Positions 12,594-20,207 of a stretch of 20,207 bases of DNA are shown here, in pieces. Source of the stretch: CAKPSH01 sp964634355 (lineage in GTDB: Bacteria; Bacillota; Clostridia; TANB77; CAG-508); assembly GCA_964634355.1 (NCBI GenBank), contig CAZWIF010000016.1:1-20207 (forward strand), read 5' to 3'. The position numbers and the translations under genes are program-made. Below the pieces are notes generated by a model. It was not told where the DNA came from, searched no databases, and saw only the letters and a program-made list of their open reading frames with translations. Every line of letters starts with the position of its first letter. The stretch's first letter is position 1.

Positions 12594-14792
12594 ATGCCAG
12601 AAGAAAAACAAATAACATTAAATGATTTAATTAACACAATAAAAAAGAATAATAAGAAAACAGACTTAAAATTGGTAACAAAAGCATATAATTATGCTTT
12701 ATTACATCATGGAGATCAAAAAAGAAAATCTGGAGAACCATATATTATACATCCATTAAATGTAGCTAATATTCTTGCAGGACTAAGTATGGATACAACA
12801 ACGATTTGTGCAGCATTATTACATGATGTAGTAGAAGATACGGATGTTACTAGGCAGGATTTAATAAAGGAGTTTGGAAAAGAAATAACGGAAATAGTAG
12901 ACGGTGTAACTAAGTTACAGAAACTGCAATATACGGATAAAGAGGAACAACAGGTTGAAAATTACAGAAAGATGTTCTTAGCTATGGGAAAAGATATTAG
13001 GGTTATACTTATAAAACTTGCTGATAGATTGCATAATATGAGGACATTAAAGTATTTAACAAGGGATAGACAACTTGCCATTTCAAAAGAAACCATGGAT
13101 TTATATGCACCGCTTGCTAATAGAATTGGTATATATTCTTTAAAATGGGAGCTAGAAGATTTGGCTTTTAAATATCTATATCCAGATGAGTATAGAGAAA
13201 TATTAGAGGAACTTAATGAGAAAAGAGAAGAAAGATTAGCTTTTGTAGATAAAATAAGAGAACAAATAGTAGTAGAATTGAAAAAAGCTAAAATTATTGC
13301 AGATACAACAGGTAGAGCAAAACATATATATAGTATTTATAGAAAAATGCAAAGGGACAATATAACCTTAGATCAGGTTTACGACCTTTTTGCATTAAGA
13401 ATAATAGTTAATTCAGTTAAAGATTGCTATGCAGCTTTAGGAGTTGTGCATGATTTATATAATCCAATGCCAGGAAGATTTAAAGATTATATAGCGGTGC
13501 CAAAGGCAAATATGTATCAATCATTACATACAACATTGATAGGACCAAATGCAACTCCTGTTGAGGTACAAATTCGTACATGGGATATGCATAGAATAGC
13601 TGAGTATGGTATTGCAGCACATTGGGCATATAAAGAAGCTAACAAGTTAAAAAAGACAAATGTTAAAGTTGAAAAAGATGAATTATCTTGGCTAAGAGAA
13701 TCTTTAGAATGGCAACAGGATATGAATGACCCAGATGAGTTTTTAAATACTTTGAAGAAGGAACTATTTGAAGATGAAGTATATGTTTTTACGAAGAATG
13801 GAGATATAAAGGTTTTGCCAAAAGATTCAACTCCGATTGATTTTGCGTATAGTATACATACAGAAGTTGGAAATAAAATGACAGGATGTAAGATTAATTC
13901 AAAGATGATGCCAATAGTTACAAAACTAAATAATGGAGACATTGTAGACATAATAACTTCTGAAAATTCAAAAGGACCAAGTAGAGATTGGTTAAAATTT
14001 GTACAGAGTACTAGAGCAAAAAATAAAATTCAATTATGGTTTAAAAAAGCAAATAGAGAGGAAAATATTGAAAGAGGAAAAGAGCTACTTTCAAGGGAAA
14101 TTAAAAGATTAGGCTTAACAGAAACAGAGATATATAAACAAGAATATGTAAATGCAGCACTTACAAGATATAATTTCCCAAATATAACTGAAATGCAGGC
14201 ATCTGTGGGATTTGGAGCAATATCAGCAGGAAAAATAATTTCTAAAATGTTAGATGAATATTCTAAGGATCATAAAGAAGAAGAACTGGAAAAGAAACTT
14301 GAAGAATTGTCTAGCTCAAATAAAAAGAACATTTCAACAAAGACTTCAAATTCAGGAATTATTGTTAAAGGAATAGACAATTGTTTGGTTAAATTTGCAA
14401 AATGTTGTAATCCAGTTCCAGGTGACAAAATAATTGGATATATAACAAAGGGAAGAGGAGTTTCTATACATAGAAGTGACTGCATTAATGCAAAGGATTT
14501 AATAACACAAGAGGATAGAATAATTGAAGTTGCATGGTATGAAAAGGCAAAAACCTCATATAACGTGGATATAGAGATTTACTCAAATGACAGAGATAGA
14601 TTGTTGGCAGATATTGTAAAAGAATTTGGAAATGAAAAAGTAACGATGATAGATGTTCGTTCAAAAGTTACTAGAGAAAAGATTGTTATAACAGAAGTTA
14701 TAGCTGAGATTGAGAATTTAGATACATTAAATAAATTATTTAGGTCATTAAGAAAGATAGATAGCGTTTATGAGGTTAAACGTAAAAATTAA
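12594..14792 (+). CDS. relA: Bifunctional (p)ppGpp synthetase/hydrolase Rel
   Basis: Long RelA/SpoT homologue of 732 residues, which makes and degrades the stringent-response alarmone (p)ppGpp. Order: HD hydrolase domain (about 30-180) with intact YIIHPLNVA (His53) and LLHDVVEDT (His77-Asp78, Glu81-Asp82); synthetase domain (about 230-350) with GRAKHIYSIYRKM, RFKD (295-298), MYQSLHTT and EVQIRT; TGS domain from DEVYVFTKNGDIKVLP; helical domain; zinc-finger region with AKCCNPVPGDKIIGYITKGRG and HRSDC; C-terminal ACT domain. The RxKD form of the synthetase motif and complete HD residues indicate a bifunctional Rel rather than E. coli-type RelA. The frame can extend to a TTG at 12558, but that lies in the hairpin; ATG 12594 with GAAAGGA 8-9 nt upstream is the better start. 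Rel followed by an MBL hydrolase is a common Bacillota arrangement. Confidence 0.95.
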   Translation: MPEEKQITLNDLINTIKKNNKKTDLKLVTKAYNYALLHHGDQKRKSGEPYIIHPLNVANILAGLSMDTTTICAALLHDVVEDTDVTRQDLIKEFGKEITEIVDGVTKLQKLQYTDKEEQQVENYRKMFLAMGKDIRVILIKLADRLHNMRTLKYLTRDRQLAISKETMDLYAPLANRIGIYSLKWELEDLAFKYLYPDEYREILEELNEKREERLAFVDKIREQIVVELKKAKIIADTTGRAKHIYSIYRKMQRDNITLDQVYDLFALRIIVNSVKDCYAALGVVHDLYNPMPGRFKDYIAVPKANMYQSLHTTLIGPNATPVEVQIRTWDMHRIAEYGIAAHWAYKEANKLKKTNVKVEKDELSWLRESLEWQQDMNDPDEFLNTLKKELFEDEVYVFTKNGDIKVLPKDSTPIDFAYSIHTEVGNKMTGCKINSKMMPIVTKLNNGDIVDIITSENSKGPSRDWLKFVQSTRAKNKIQLWFKKANREENIERGKELLSREIKRLGLTETEIYKQEYVNAALTRYNFPNITEMQASVGFGAISAGKIISKMLDEYSKDHKEEELEKKLEELSSSNKKNISTKTSNSGIIVKGIDNCLVKFAKCCNPVPGDKIIGYITKGRGVSIHRSDCINAKDLITQEDRIIEVAWYEKAKTSYNVDIEIYSNDRDRLLADIVKEFGNEKVTMIDVRSKVTREKIVITEVIAEIENLDTLNKLFRSLRKIDSVYEVKRKN

Positions 14793-14838
14793 GCTGTCTA
14801 TTGCGATTAAATTAAACAAACACTAAAGGGAGAAAAAT

Positions 14839-15486
14839 ATGATATTAAAAACATTGAAGATAAAAACGTATTTGATAGATACAACAAATTGCTATATTAT
14901 ACATGATGAAGAAACAAAGGAAACAATGGTTATTGACCCAGCAGGAGAAGTAGACAAGATAGTAAAGATATTAGAAACATTACAAGCCAAATTGAAATAT
15001 ATTGTAATTACGCATTGTCATGGAGACCATATTGGAGGAGTAAATGAGTTAAGGCAACGAATGGGAGGAACAATATTAATACATAGAATATGTAAGAAAA
15101 ATTTAAATAATCAAGAAATAATGTTAACACAATATATTGGAATGGAAGCAATTATATTAAATGATGTTAAGATAATAGAGGATAAAGATTTACTACATTT
15201 GGGTAATGTAGAATTGCAAGTAATTCATACTCCAGGTCATACAAATGGAGGAATATGCCTATATTGTAAAGAGCATAAAATGTTATTTTCAGGAGATACA
15301 TTATTTCGAGGAACATGGGGAAGGACAGATTTACCTACTGGAAGCATTGAAGATATTATGGATTCAATAACAAATAAATTATTGATATTGCCTGATGATA
15401 CTCTTGTTTATCCAGGACATGGTATGCCAACAATTATTGGAGAGGAAAAACCAATTTATTTGAAATTAGAAGCAAGGGGATATTAG
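14839..15486 (+). CDS. MBL-fold metallo-hydrolase (glyoxalase II-like)
   Basis: A 215-residue metallo-beta-lactamase-fold hydrolase of the YqgX/YcbL (glyoxalase II-like) group. Zinc motif HCHGDHIGG (His59, His61, Asp63, His64), then His134 in HTPGHTNGG, Asp153 in LFSGDTLFRGTWGRTDLP and His194 in YPGHGMPT; all metal ligands are present. TNCYIIHDEETKETMVIDPAG at the N-terminus is typical. It lacks the C-terminal substrate-binding domain of true glyoxalase II, so the physiological thioester substrate is unknown. It follows rel by 46 bp with AAAGGGAG before the ATG, the same order as in many clostridia, where dtd often intervenes but is absent here. It is very probably co-transcribed with rel. 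Confidence 0.93.
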   Translation: MILKTLKIKTYLIDTTNCYIIHDEETKETMVIDPAGEVDKIVKILETLQAKLKYIVITHCHGDHIGGVNELRQRMGGTILIHRICKKNLNNQEIMLTQYIGMEAIILNDVKIIEDKDLLHLGNVELQVIHTPGHTNGGICLYCKEHKMLFSGDTLFRGTWGRTDLPTGSIEDIMDSITNKLLILPDDTLVYPGHGMPTIIGEEKPIYLKLEARGY

Positions 15487-15528
15487 TAAAAAAAGAGTAT
15501 CCCAAATAAATATAGAAAGGATTTTGTT

Positions 15529-17028
15529 ATGGAGTTACTTATAGGAATACTATCAATCATACTTGCTATTTATTGGATAATATTATTACTATTCTTTGAA
15601 ATTGAAGATGGATGTGAATTTTCAGATAATGAAAACTTAGAAGAGGTAATGGAAAAATATAATCCATTAATCGCAGGATGTATTCAAGGAAATAGAAATG
15701 TATTAGGAAGAGATATTATTTCTTTGATTTTATATATGTTACATAAAAAATATATAAAATTACAAATGAAAAAAGAGGTAGGAGAGGATAATAATAGAGC
15801 TATTTTGTCAAGAGATTTTAGTAAAGAAAAAGAGCTTGATGAAGTAGAAAAAGAAGTATATGACTGGTTATTTGCAAAGAATAGTACCGTGGATTTGGCA
15901 GATAGATTAATGGAGATTACCCATGAAGAAGATGCAGCTCATAGATTATGGATGGTAGATAAAAAAGCTACAAAATATTTGGAATCATTGGGAGCAAATA
16001 GGAGAAAAGTTCCTTTCTTATTGAGAACCTTTAACAACATGATTTTTGTAATATGCATAGTGCTAGTGTTTACGAGTATAAGTACTAATGGTTTTTCTAT
16101 GATGACACATAATTTTGAAATAATACTTGGAAACTCAACAGATTGGCTAATAGGAATTGCGGCATTTGGTGGAATGATATATATGAACCCTATATTTCTT
16201 ATAATTACAATATTATTCCTTGCTGTTATTGTATATGGATTATTTAAAAGTATTACTATGATTAGACATAAGTTTAGAATGTTTATTCAGAGAGTTAATG
16301 GACAGCAGGTAGTAAAGAGAATAATAAGTATAATATTAATCTTTATAACAGTAATTATTCTTACATTATTCATGGTGGAAGAAAGATATTTGATTTTAGA
16401 TGAAATATTAATATGTATATCACTGCTTATAATATTGACTGATAATTTAATGCTAAAAAATGAAGACGTGATGCTAAAAGATTATTATAAGTTAATAGGT
16501 TTAAAAGATAAAATTGAAGAATTAGCTACAAGACCTAGAGATAAAAAAATATGGAAGGAAGTCAATTGGGACAAATATTTCATATATTCAATAGCTTTTG
16601 GAATTGGTAATAAAGTAGTAAGATTAAACAGAATTCTTAATATGACTCAAGAATTGAAGGATATGGTACATCAAGACACTATGTATGAACTCATCAGTTC
16701 TGATTATTCAGATTTTTATATAAATAGAAGAGTGGATAAGAAAATATTAAATGTATTTGATTATACTTTAAAGGGATGTGCGAATAAGGTTTTTGAAGAA
16801 GTAAGCGACGGATACTATGATGACTATTATTATGGATACTATGGATATAATGACTATTATTATTATCGTAATCCAGGTTTTATGGGAAGAAGAGAAACAA
16901 TAGGAAATGGTAGAGCAGGTTCAGGAAAATCATTTGGTGGTGCACATAGAACAATGCATAGAGGCTCATCAAGAAGAACACATTCCTCAGGAGGATTTTC
17001 AGGGGGAGGTCGTTCTTCTAAAAAGTAA
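15529..17028 (+). CDS. DUF2207-like membrane protein with Tyr-rich segment and Gly/Ser tail
   Basis: A 499-residue polytopic membrane protein resembling the cytoplasmic/membrane half of DUF2207 proteins. TM1 (3-24); then a winged-helix-like soluble region with YNPLIAGCIQGNRNVLGRDIISLILYMLHKKYIKLQM (44-80), the family pattern in which a repeat-poor helix set precedes acidic LSRDFSKEKELDEVEKEVYDWLF. TM helices follow at about 168-185, 208-240, 264-284 and 288-306. WDKYFIYSIAFGIGNKVVRLN (348-366) matches the conserved yl.YAiALG element. Residues 429-446 contain 12 tyrosines in 18 positions, and the tail is basic and glycine/serine-rich (SGGFSGGGRSSKK). The N-terminal extracytoplasmic DUF2207 domain is absent. 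Function is unknown. AGAAAGGA precedes the ATG; it is the last gene before the terminator at 17070. Confidence 0.75.
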   Translation: MELLIGILSIILAIYWIILLLFFEIEDGCEFSDNENLEEVMEKYNPLIAGCIQGNRNVLGRDIISLILYMLHKKYIKLQMKKEVGEDNNRAILSRDFSKEKELDEVEKEVYDWLFAKNSTVDLADRLMEITHEEDAAHRLWMVDKKATKYLESLGANRRKVPFLLRTFNNMIFVICIVLVFTSISTNGFSMMTHNFEIILGNSTDWLIGIAAFGGMIYMNPIFLIITILFLAVIVYGLFKSITMIRHKFRMFIQRVNGQQVVKRIISIILIFITVIILTLFMVEERYLILDEILICISLLIILTDNLMLKNEDVMLKDYYKLIGLKDKIEELATRPRDKKIWKEVNWDKYFIYSIAFGIGNKVVRLNRILNMTQELKDMVHQDTMYELISSDYSDFYINRRVDKKILNVFDYTLKGCANKVFEEVSDGYYDDYYYGYYGYNDYYYYRNPGFMGRRETIGNGRAGSGKSFGGAHRTMHRGSSRRTHSSGGFSGGGRSSKK

Positions 17029-17069
17029 TTAGAAAAAATATAAAATAGAAATATTTATAAATTGATTAT

Positions 17070-17106
17070 AATTGGGCACGGTATCCGTGCCCAATTAGGT
17101 TTTTTT
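17070..17106 (+). terminator. Perfect hairpin terminator closing the long operon (GGGCACGG palindrome)
   Basis: A 12-bp perfect stem AATTGGGCACGG / CCGTGCCCAATT (17070-17081, 17085-17096) with a TAT loop is followed by AGG and T7. It is 42 bp past the DUF2207-like stop. Its GC-rich core GGGCACGG resembles the dispersed intergenic palindromes, most closely half of copy A (CCGTGCCC), so a repeat may have been adopted as a terminator. Confidence 0.92.
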
Positions 17107-17177
17107 GACATATACATGTAATAAAAATAAAAAGAATGAATATATATAATAATAGTGTTTAGGACAAGGAGAATCTG

Positions 17178-18293
17178 ATGAAGATTACAGTTATTAATCT
17201 AAAACAAATTATAAAATATATATTCATTTTTTTGTTGATAATTATATTATTAATTTTAATAGTTAAATCTAATAACTCAGAAAAAAGTATATCTGAAAAA
17301 GAAAGTAAATCAACTTTAATAGAATGTTTGAAATACGAGTTACCAATTACAAAGGTGATTGAAGAAGAGGTTGAAAATAAAGAGCAAATCAACTTGGGAA
17401 TAAAAATATTATCAATGCAAATAAGCATTTTTGATAATATAATTAAAAAAGAAGAAGAAATATCAGTATTAGTAGAAGAAGCGGAAATTGCTGAAGAGGA
17501 AGAAAATGAGGATATAACAATTTCAACAGAACAATTAGAGACTACAGTTATAAGTGAACAAAATATAAAAGAAACATATACTGATATATATCAGAATGTA
17601 GAGATAAATAATCAAACTAGTTTTGATGTTACTTCAATTCTAGAAAATTCTTCTTATACATTTGCAAATACGCAAAAAGTAATAATATATCATACTCATA
17701 CATGTGAAAGTTATACACCGACAGAAACATATAATTATACGATGACAGATTCATATAGGACTACAGATTTGAATTATACTGTAGCGAAAGTGGGAGATGA
17801 ACTAGGAAGCCAACTAGAGAAACATGGTTTTACAGTTATACATGATAAGACTTATCATGATTATCCTTCATATACTGGCTCATATGGAAGATCATTAACT
17901 ACGCTACAGAGTATATTAGCGGAAAATAGCGATGCAGAAATAGTAATTGATTTGCATAGAGATGCTGTTGGGAGTATGAGCAATTATGCTCCATGTGTTC
18001 AAATAGGAGATGAGGTTTGTGCACAGGTTATGTTTGTAGTAGGAACGAATGGCTCAGGATTACTACATGATAATTGGAGAGAAAATTTACAATATGCTAT
18101 AAAGGTACAACAAGTTGCTAATGAGTTATATCCAGGATTATTTAGACCAATAATTTTAAGAAATGCAAGATATAATCAACATTTAACAACTGCCTCAACA
18201 ATAATAGAAGTTGGAGCGACTGGAAATACTTTAGAACAATGCATTGCGAGTATGAAATATGTAGCAGAAATACTATATAAAGCAACACAATAA
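17178..18293 (+). CDS. spoIIP: Stage II sporulation protein P (SpoIIP-like peptidoglycan hydrolase)
   Basis: A 371-residue SpoIIP homologue. SpoIIP is the membrane-anchored amidase/endopeptidase that acts with SpoIID and SpoIIM to thin septal peptidoglycan and drive engulfment in the mother cell. One N-terminal membrane anchor (12-29), a long Glu-rich low-complexity linker (about 35-150, strongest at 91-112), then the catalytic domain: KVIIYHTHTCESYTP (167-181; His172, His174, Glu177), YRTTDLNYTVAKVGDELGSQLEKHGF (193-218), GRSLTTLQSIL, IVIDLHRDAVG (255-265; His260), FVVGTNGSG and TIIEVGATGNTLEQ (341-354; Glu344). These are the family's likely catalytic or zinc residues. The start follows AAGGAGAA. 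It stands alone between two hairpins, consistent with its own, probably sporulation-type, promoter; I could not assign -10/-35 boxes. Its presence suggests an endospore-forming ancestor or present ability. Confidence 0.93.
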   Translation: MKITVINLKQIIKYIFIFLLIIILLILIVKSNNSEKSISEKESKSTLIECLKYELPITKVIEEEVENKEQINLGIKILSMQISIFDNIIKKEEEISVLVEEAEIAEEEENEDITISTEQLETTVISEQNIKETYTDIYQNVEINNQTSFDVTSILENSSYTFANTQKVIIYHTHTCESYTPTETYNYTMTDSYRTTDLNYTVAKVGDELGSQLEKHGFTVIHDKTYHDYPSYTGSYGRSLTTLQSILAENSDAEIVIDLHRDAVGSMSNYAPCVQIGDEVCAQVMFVVGTNGSGLLHDNWRENLQYAIKVQQVANELYPGLFRPIILRNARYNQHLTTASTIIEVGATGNTLEQCIASMKYVAEILYKATQ

Positions 18294-18310
18294 AAAATGC
18301 TTGCATTTTT
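18293..18310 (+). terminator. Short hairpin terminator after spoIIP
   Basis: Inverted repeat AAAAATGC / GCATTTTT (18293-18300, 18303-18310) starts within the spoIIP stop codon. The effective stem is 7 bp with a CTTG loop, and the right arm provides the U-tract. The hairpin is AT-rich and modest. Its right half overlaps the rpsO promoter -35 box. Confidence 0.55.
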
Positions 18311-18329
18311 AGGATTTTTAGTGTATACT
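18301..18329 (+). promoter_or_regulatory. Sigma-A-type promoter of rpsO
   Basis: TTGCAT (18301-18306), exact 17-bp spacer, TATACT (18324-18329). Transcription would start near 18336 and give a leader of about 85 nt before rpsO. Confidence 0.75.
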
Positions 18330-18345
18330 ATTTAAGTATAAAATT

Positions 18346-18415
18346 ACCTTATCCTTGGAAAAAGGTTTATAACACCACTTTTTCTATGAATAAGGCGTAT
18401 AAAAAATAGGAGGTG
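18346..18415 (+). promoter_or_regulatory. Structured rpsO leader, candidate S15 autoregulatory element, plus RBS
   Basis: Outer stem CCTTAT / ATAAGG (18347-18352, 18390-18395) encloses an inner stem GAAAAAG / CTTTTTC (18358-18364, 18378-18384), with an internal loop between them. The structure ends 12 nt before a strong AGGAGGTG (18408-18415). S15 represses its own mRNA through leader structures in several bacteria, so an autoregulatory role is plausible. The stems are seen; the function is inferred. Confidence 0.45.
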
Positions 18416-18422
18416 TAATTAA

Positions 18423-18686
18423 ATGACAGCAGAAAAAAAACAAGAAATTATCAATACTTACAGAAGAGATGAAAAGGATACAGGTTCTTCTGAGGTTCAA
18501 ATTGCTCTTTTAACAGAAAGAATTAAAGAATTAACAGAGCACCTAAAAGTGCACAAAAAAGATAATCATTCTAGACGTGGACTTTTAAAAATGGTTGGTA
18601 AAAGAAGAAATTTACTTAATTATTTAGAGAAAAATGATGTTGAAAGATACAAAGAAATCGTTGAAAAATTAAATTTAAGAAAATAA
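18423..18686 (+). CDS. rpsO: 30S ribosomal protein S15
   Basis: An 87-residue S15, the normal bacterial length. It binds 16S rRNA at the central-domain three-way junction early in 30S assembly and forms intersubunit bridges. Conserved sequence runs throughout: DTGSSEVQIALLTERIKELTEHL (19-41), HKKDNHSRRGLLKMVGKRRNLLNYL (44-68), then ERYKEIVEKLNLRK. The four-helix pattern and the rRNA-contacting SSEVQ, HSRRGL and GKRR residues are intact. A strong AGGAGGTG lies 7 nt upstream of the ATG. It has its own promoter and a structured leader. The rpsO-pnp order is conserved across bacteria. Confidence 0.98.
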   Translation: MTAEKKQEIINTYRRDEKDTGSSEVQIALLTERIKELTEHLKVHKKDNHSRRGLLKMVGKRRNLLNYLEKNDVERYKEIVEKLNLRK

Positions 18687-18694
18687 TTATTTTT

Positions 18695-18723
18695 AGGACG
18701 TTTGACATTTATACAAACGTCCT
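18695..18723 (+). terminator. Hairpin after rpsO (weak terminator or processing site)
   Basis: A 10-bp perfect stem AGGACGTTTG / CAAACGTCCT (18695-18704, 18714-18723) with a 9-nt loop, starting 9 bp after the rpsO stop. Only TTGAATTA follows, so termination would be partial. It may let some transcription reach pnp or stabilise the rpsO mRNA 3' end. Confidence 0.55.
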
Positions 18724-18742
18724 TGAATTAAATTATTGAATT

Positions 18743-18895
18743 AATACAATTGGGTGTTAAATTGTATTTGTTTTGAAATAATAAGATTAGCATGAATTAG
18801 ATGTGTAGCTTGGATAATGCTTTAAAGTGTTTAAGGTATTGTCGAAGTTACAAAACTAATTTATGTAGTAATATTAAAGAAAAGAGGTATTTTTT
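18743..18895 (+). promoter_or_regulatory. Probable pnp leader region
   Basis: The rest of the 209-bp rpsO-pnp gap. It contains a second AT-rich hairpin, AATACAATT / AATTGTATT (18743-18751, 18760-18768), followed by TGTTTTG, then about 110 bp with only a weak AGCAT/ATGCT pairing. No coding frame and no confident promoter is visible. In other bacteria this gap carries the pnp autoregulatory leader; here that is inference only. AGAGG at 18883-18887 is the pnp ribosome binding site. Confidence 0.35.
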
Positions 18896-20207
18896 ATGAT
18901 TAAAACATTTGAAACAGAATTAGCAGGAAGAAAATTAGTAATTGAAAATGGCAAAACTTCAGAACTTGCCAATGGAAGTGTTTGGGTAAGATATGGAGAA
19001 ACAGTGGTAATGGTTAACGTAACTGCTTCTAAAGAGCCAAAGGAAGGAATTGACTTTTTTCCATTATCAGTTGATTATGAAGAGAAATTATATTCAGTAG
19101 GTAAAATTCCAGGAGGATTTACAAAAAGAGAGGGAAAACCAGCAGACAAGGCAATACTTACATCAAGAGCAATTGATAGACCATTAAGACCATTATTTCC
19201 AAAGGATTTTAGAAATGACGTATGTGTAATTGCGACTGTATTGTCAGTAGAACCAGATAATTCACCAGAGGTTGCAGCAATGATTGGTGCATCAGCCGCA
19301 CTTTCAATTTCAGATATTCCATTTGGAGGACCAACTGCAGCAGTAAACGTTGGATATGTTGATGGACAAATTGTAATAAATCCAACATTAGAACAAAGAG
19401 AAAAAACAGATTTAACATTAACAGTAGCAGGAACAGCTGATAAGATTGCTATGATTGAAGCAGGAGCAAATGAAATTCCAGATGATATAATGCTTGAGGC
19501 GATTAAAACAGCACATGTTGAAATAAAAAAACTTTGTGAATTTATTTCAAACATTAAGGCAGAAATTGGAAAGCCAAAATTTGAATACAAATCATTTGAA
19601 GTAGATCATGATTTATTTGATAAAATTGCAGAAAAATACGAAGAAAGAATGTACAATGATGTACAAGAAGTGGATAAAACAGTTAGAGATGCAAATGTCG
19701 ATAAAATTAAAGAAGAAGTAATAGAATATCTAAAAGAAGAGCTTGGAGAAGAGGCTGTAGAGGAAAGAAAACAAGAAATTGGAGAAATTTTATATAAGTT
19801 AGAGAAAAAATGTGTAAGAAAAATGATACTAGAAGAACATAAACGTCCAGATGGAAGACAACTTGACGAAATAAGACCATTATCATGTGAAGTGGGATTA
19901 CTACCAAGAGTACATGGAAGTGCATTATTTACAAGAGGACAAACTCAGGTTATGTCAGTTGTAACACTAGGAATGGTTAGTGAAGAGCAAATACTAGATG
20001 GATTAGATGAACAAACATCAAAAAGATATATGCACCAATATAATTTCCCAGCATATAGCGTAGGAGAGGCTAGAACATCTCGTGGACCTGGAAGACGTGA
20101 AGTTGGTCATGGAGCACTTGCAGAAAAAGCATTAATTCCAGTAATTCCATCAAAAGAGGAATTTCCTTATGCTATAAGAGTTGTATCAGAGGTATTAAGT
20201 TCTAATG
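18896..20207 (+). CDS. pnp: Polyribonucleotide nucleotidyltransferase (3' truncated by window)
   Basis: PNPase, the phosphorolytic 3'-5' exoribonuclease of mRNA decay, also able to polymerise NDPs. 437 complete codons from the ATG to the window edge, with no stop, against about 700 residues in full. First RNase PH-like core (about 1-145) with GRKLVIENGK, YGETVVMVNVTAS, SVGKIPGGFTKREGKP and SRAIDRPLRPLFP; all-alpha linker domain (about 240-310); second RNase PH core starting at RPDGRQLDEIRPLSCEVGLLPRVHGSALFTRGQTQ (317-351), then NFPAYSVGEARTSRGPGRREVGHGALAEKAL. The catalytic Asp residues and the KH and S1 RNA-binding domains lie beyond the window. The ATG follows AGAGG by 8 nt. It is downstream of rpsO as in most bacteria. 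Confidence 0.97.
   Translation, partial: MIKTFETELAGRKLVIENGKTSELANGSVWVRYGETVVMVNVTASKEPKEGIDFFPLSVDYEEKLYSVGKIPGGFTKREGKPADKAILTSRAIDRPLRPLFPKDFRNDVCVIATVLSVEPDNSPEVAAMIGASAALSISDIPFGGPTAAVNVGYVDGQIVINPTLEQREKTDLTLTVAGTADKIAMIEAGANEIPDDIMLEAIKTAHVEIKKLCEFISNIKAEIGKPKFEYKSFEVDHDLFDKIAEKYEERMYNDVQEVDKTVRDANVDKIKEEVIEYLKEELGEEAVEERKQEIGEILYKLEKKCVRKMILEEHKRPDGRQLDEIRPLSCEVGLLPRVHGSALFTRGQTQVMSVVTLGMVSEEQILDGLDEQTSKRYMHQYNFPAYSVGEARTSRGPGRREVGHGALAEKALIPVIPSKEEFPYAIRVVSEVLSSN

Noticed and set aside
13517..13951. 144-codon minus-strand open frame inside rel
   Set aside because: It lies opposite the highly conserved synthetase/TGS coding region, has no ribosome binding site and reads as a composition shadow.
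17105..17150. TTGACA (17105-17110) with TATAAT-like sequence as a spoIIP promoter
   Set aside because: TTGACA overlaps the terminator T-tract, and the only TATAAT-like match (17145-17150) is 34 bp away, far from the 17-bp spacing. No convincing sporulation-sigma boxes were found either.
19075..19590. 171-codon minus-strand open frame opposite pnp
   Set aside because: The plus strand is unmistakable PNPase; the antisense frame has no recognisable domain or start signals.

Overview
The window is an AT-rich chromosomal segment from a low-GC Bacillota. Strong AGGAGG-type ribosome binding sites, ATG/GTG/TTG starts, a dimeric alpha2-type glycyl-tRNA synthetase, one bifunctional Rel enzyme and a SpoIIP homologue point to an anaerobic Clostridia lineage with sporulation genes. 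An uncultured gut clade is my guess; nothing in the sequence fixes the genus. The content is mostly core housekeeping, with no transposase, integrase, phage gene, CRISPR array, tRNA or rRNA.

Layout. 1-2137: the 3' part of typA overlaps a TrmR-like methyltransferase gene by 4 nt, and a hairpin terminator follows. 2197-2670: a lone minus-strand gene encodes a coiled-coil protein built from 21-bp tandem repeats. It is divergently transcribed from 2828-4547, a polytopic GT-C-like membrane protein gene whose reading frame is broken by a short insertion near 3078-3126. 4638-6340: two pseudouridine synthase genes, RluD-like and RluB-like. 6520-7947: pyruvate kinase with its own promoter and a strong terminator. 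8198-17028: a long same-strand run, HD phosphohydrolase, divergent SecD, shortened SecF, glycyl-tRNA synthetase, Rel (ppGpp), MBL-fold hydrolase and DUF2207-like membrane protein, closed by a perfect hairpin terminator at 17070. 17178-18293: spoIIP. 18423 to the end: rpsO followed by pnp, which runs off the window.

How the genes relate. The HD-secD-secF...rel-MBL order is a known clostridial neighbourhood, and it supports calling the two poorly conserved membrane proteins SecD and SecF. Many genes serve translation and RNA metabolism: TypA, TrmR, two pseudouridine synthases, GlyRS, S15, PNPase and Rel.

Points for a second look: SecD/SecF homologues that seem to have lost the conserved proton-pathway residues and, in SecF, the last membrane segments; the broken GT-C-like gene; the expandable heptad-repeat gene; a small family of GC-richer palindromes that recur in otherwise AT-rich intergenic gaps; two sites where a terminator hairpin overlaps the next promoter's -35 box; and a structured leader before rpsO. 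I saw no clearly new multi-gene system.
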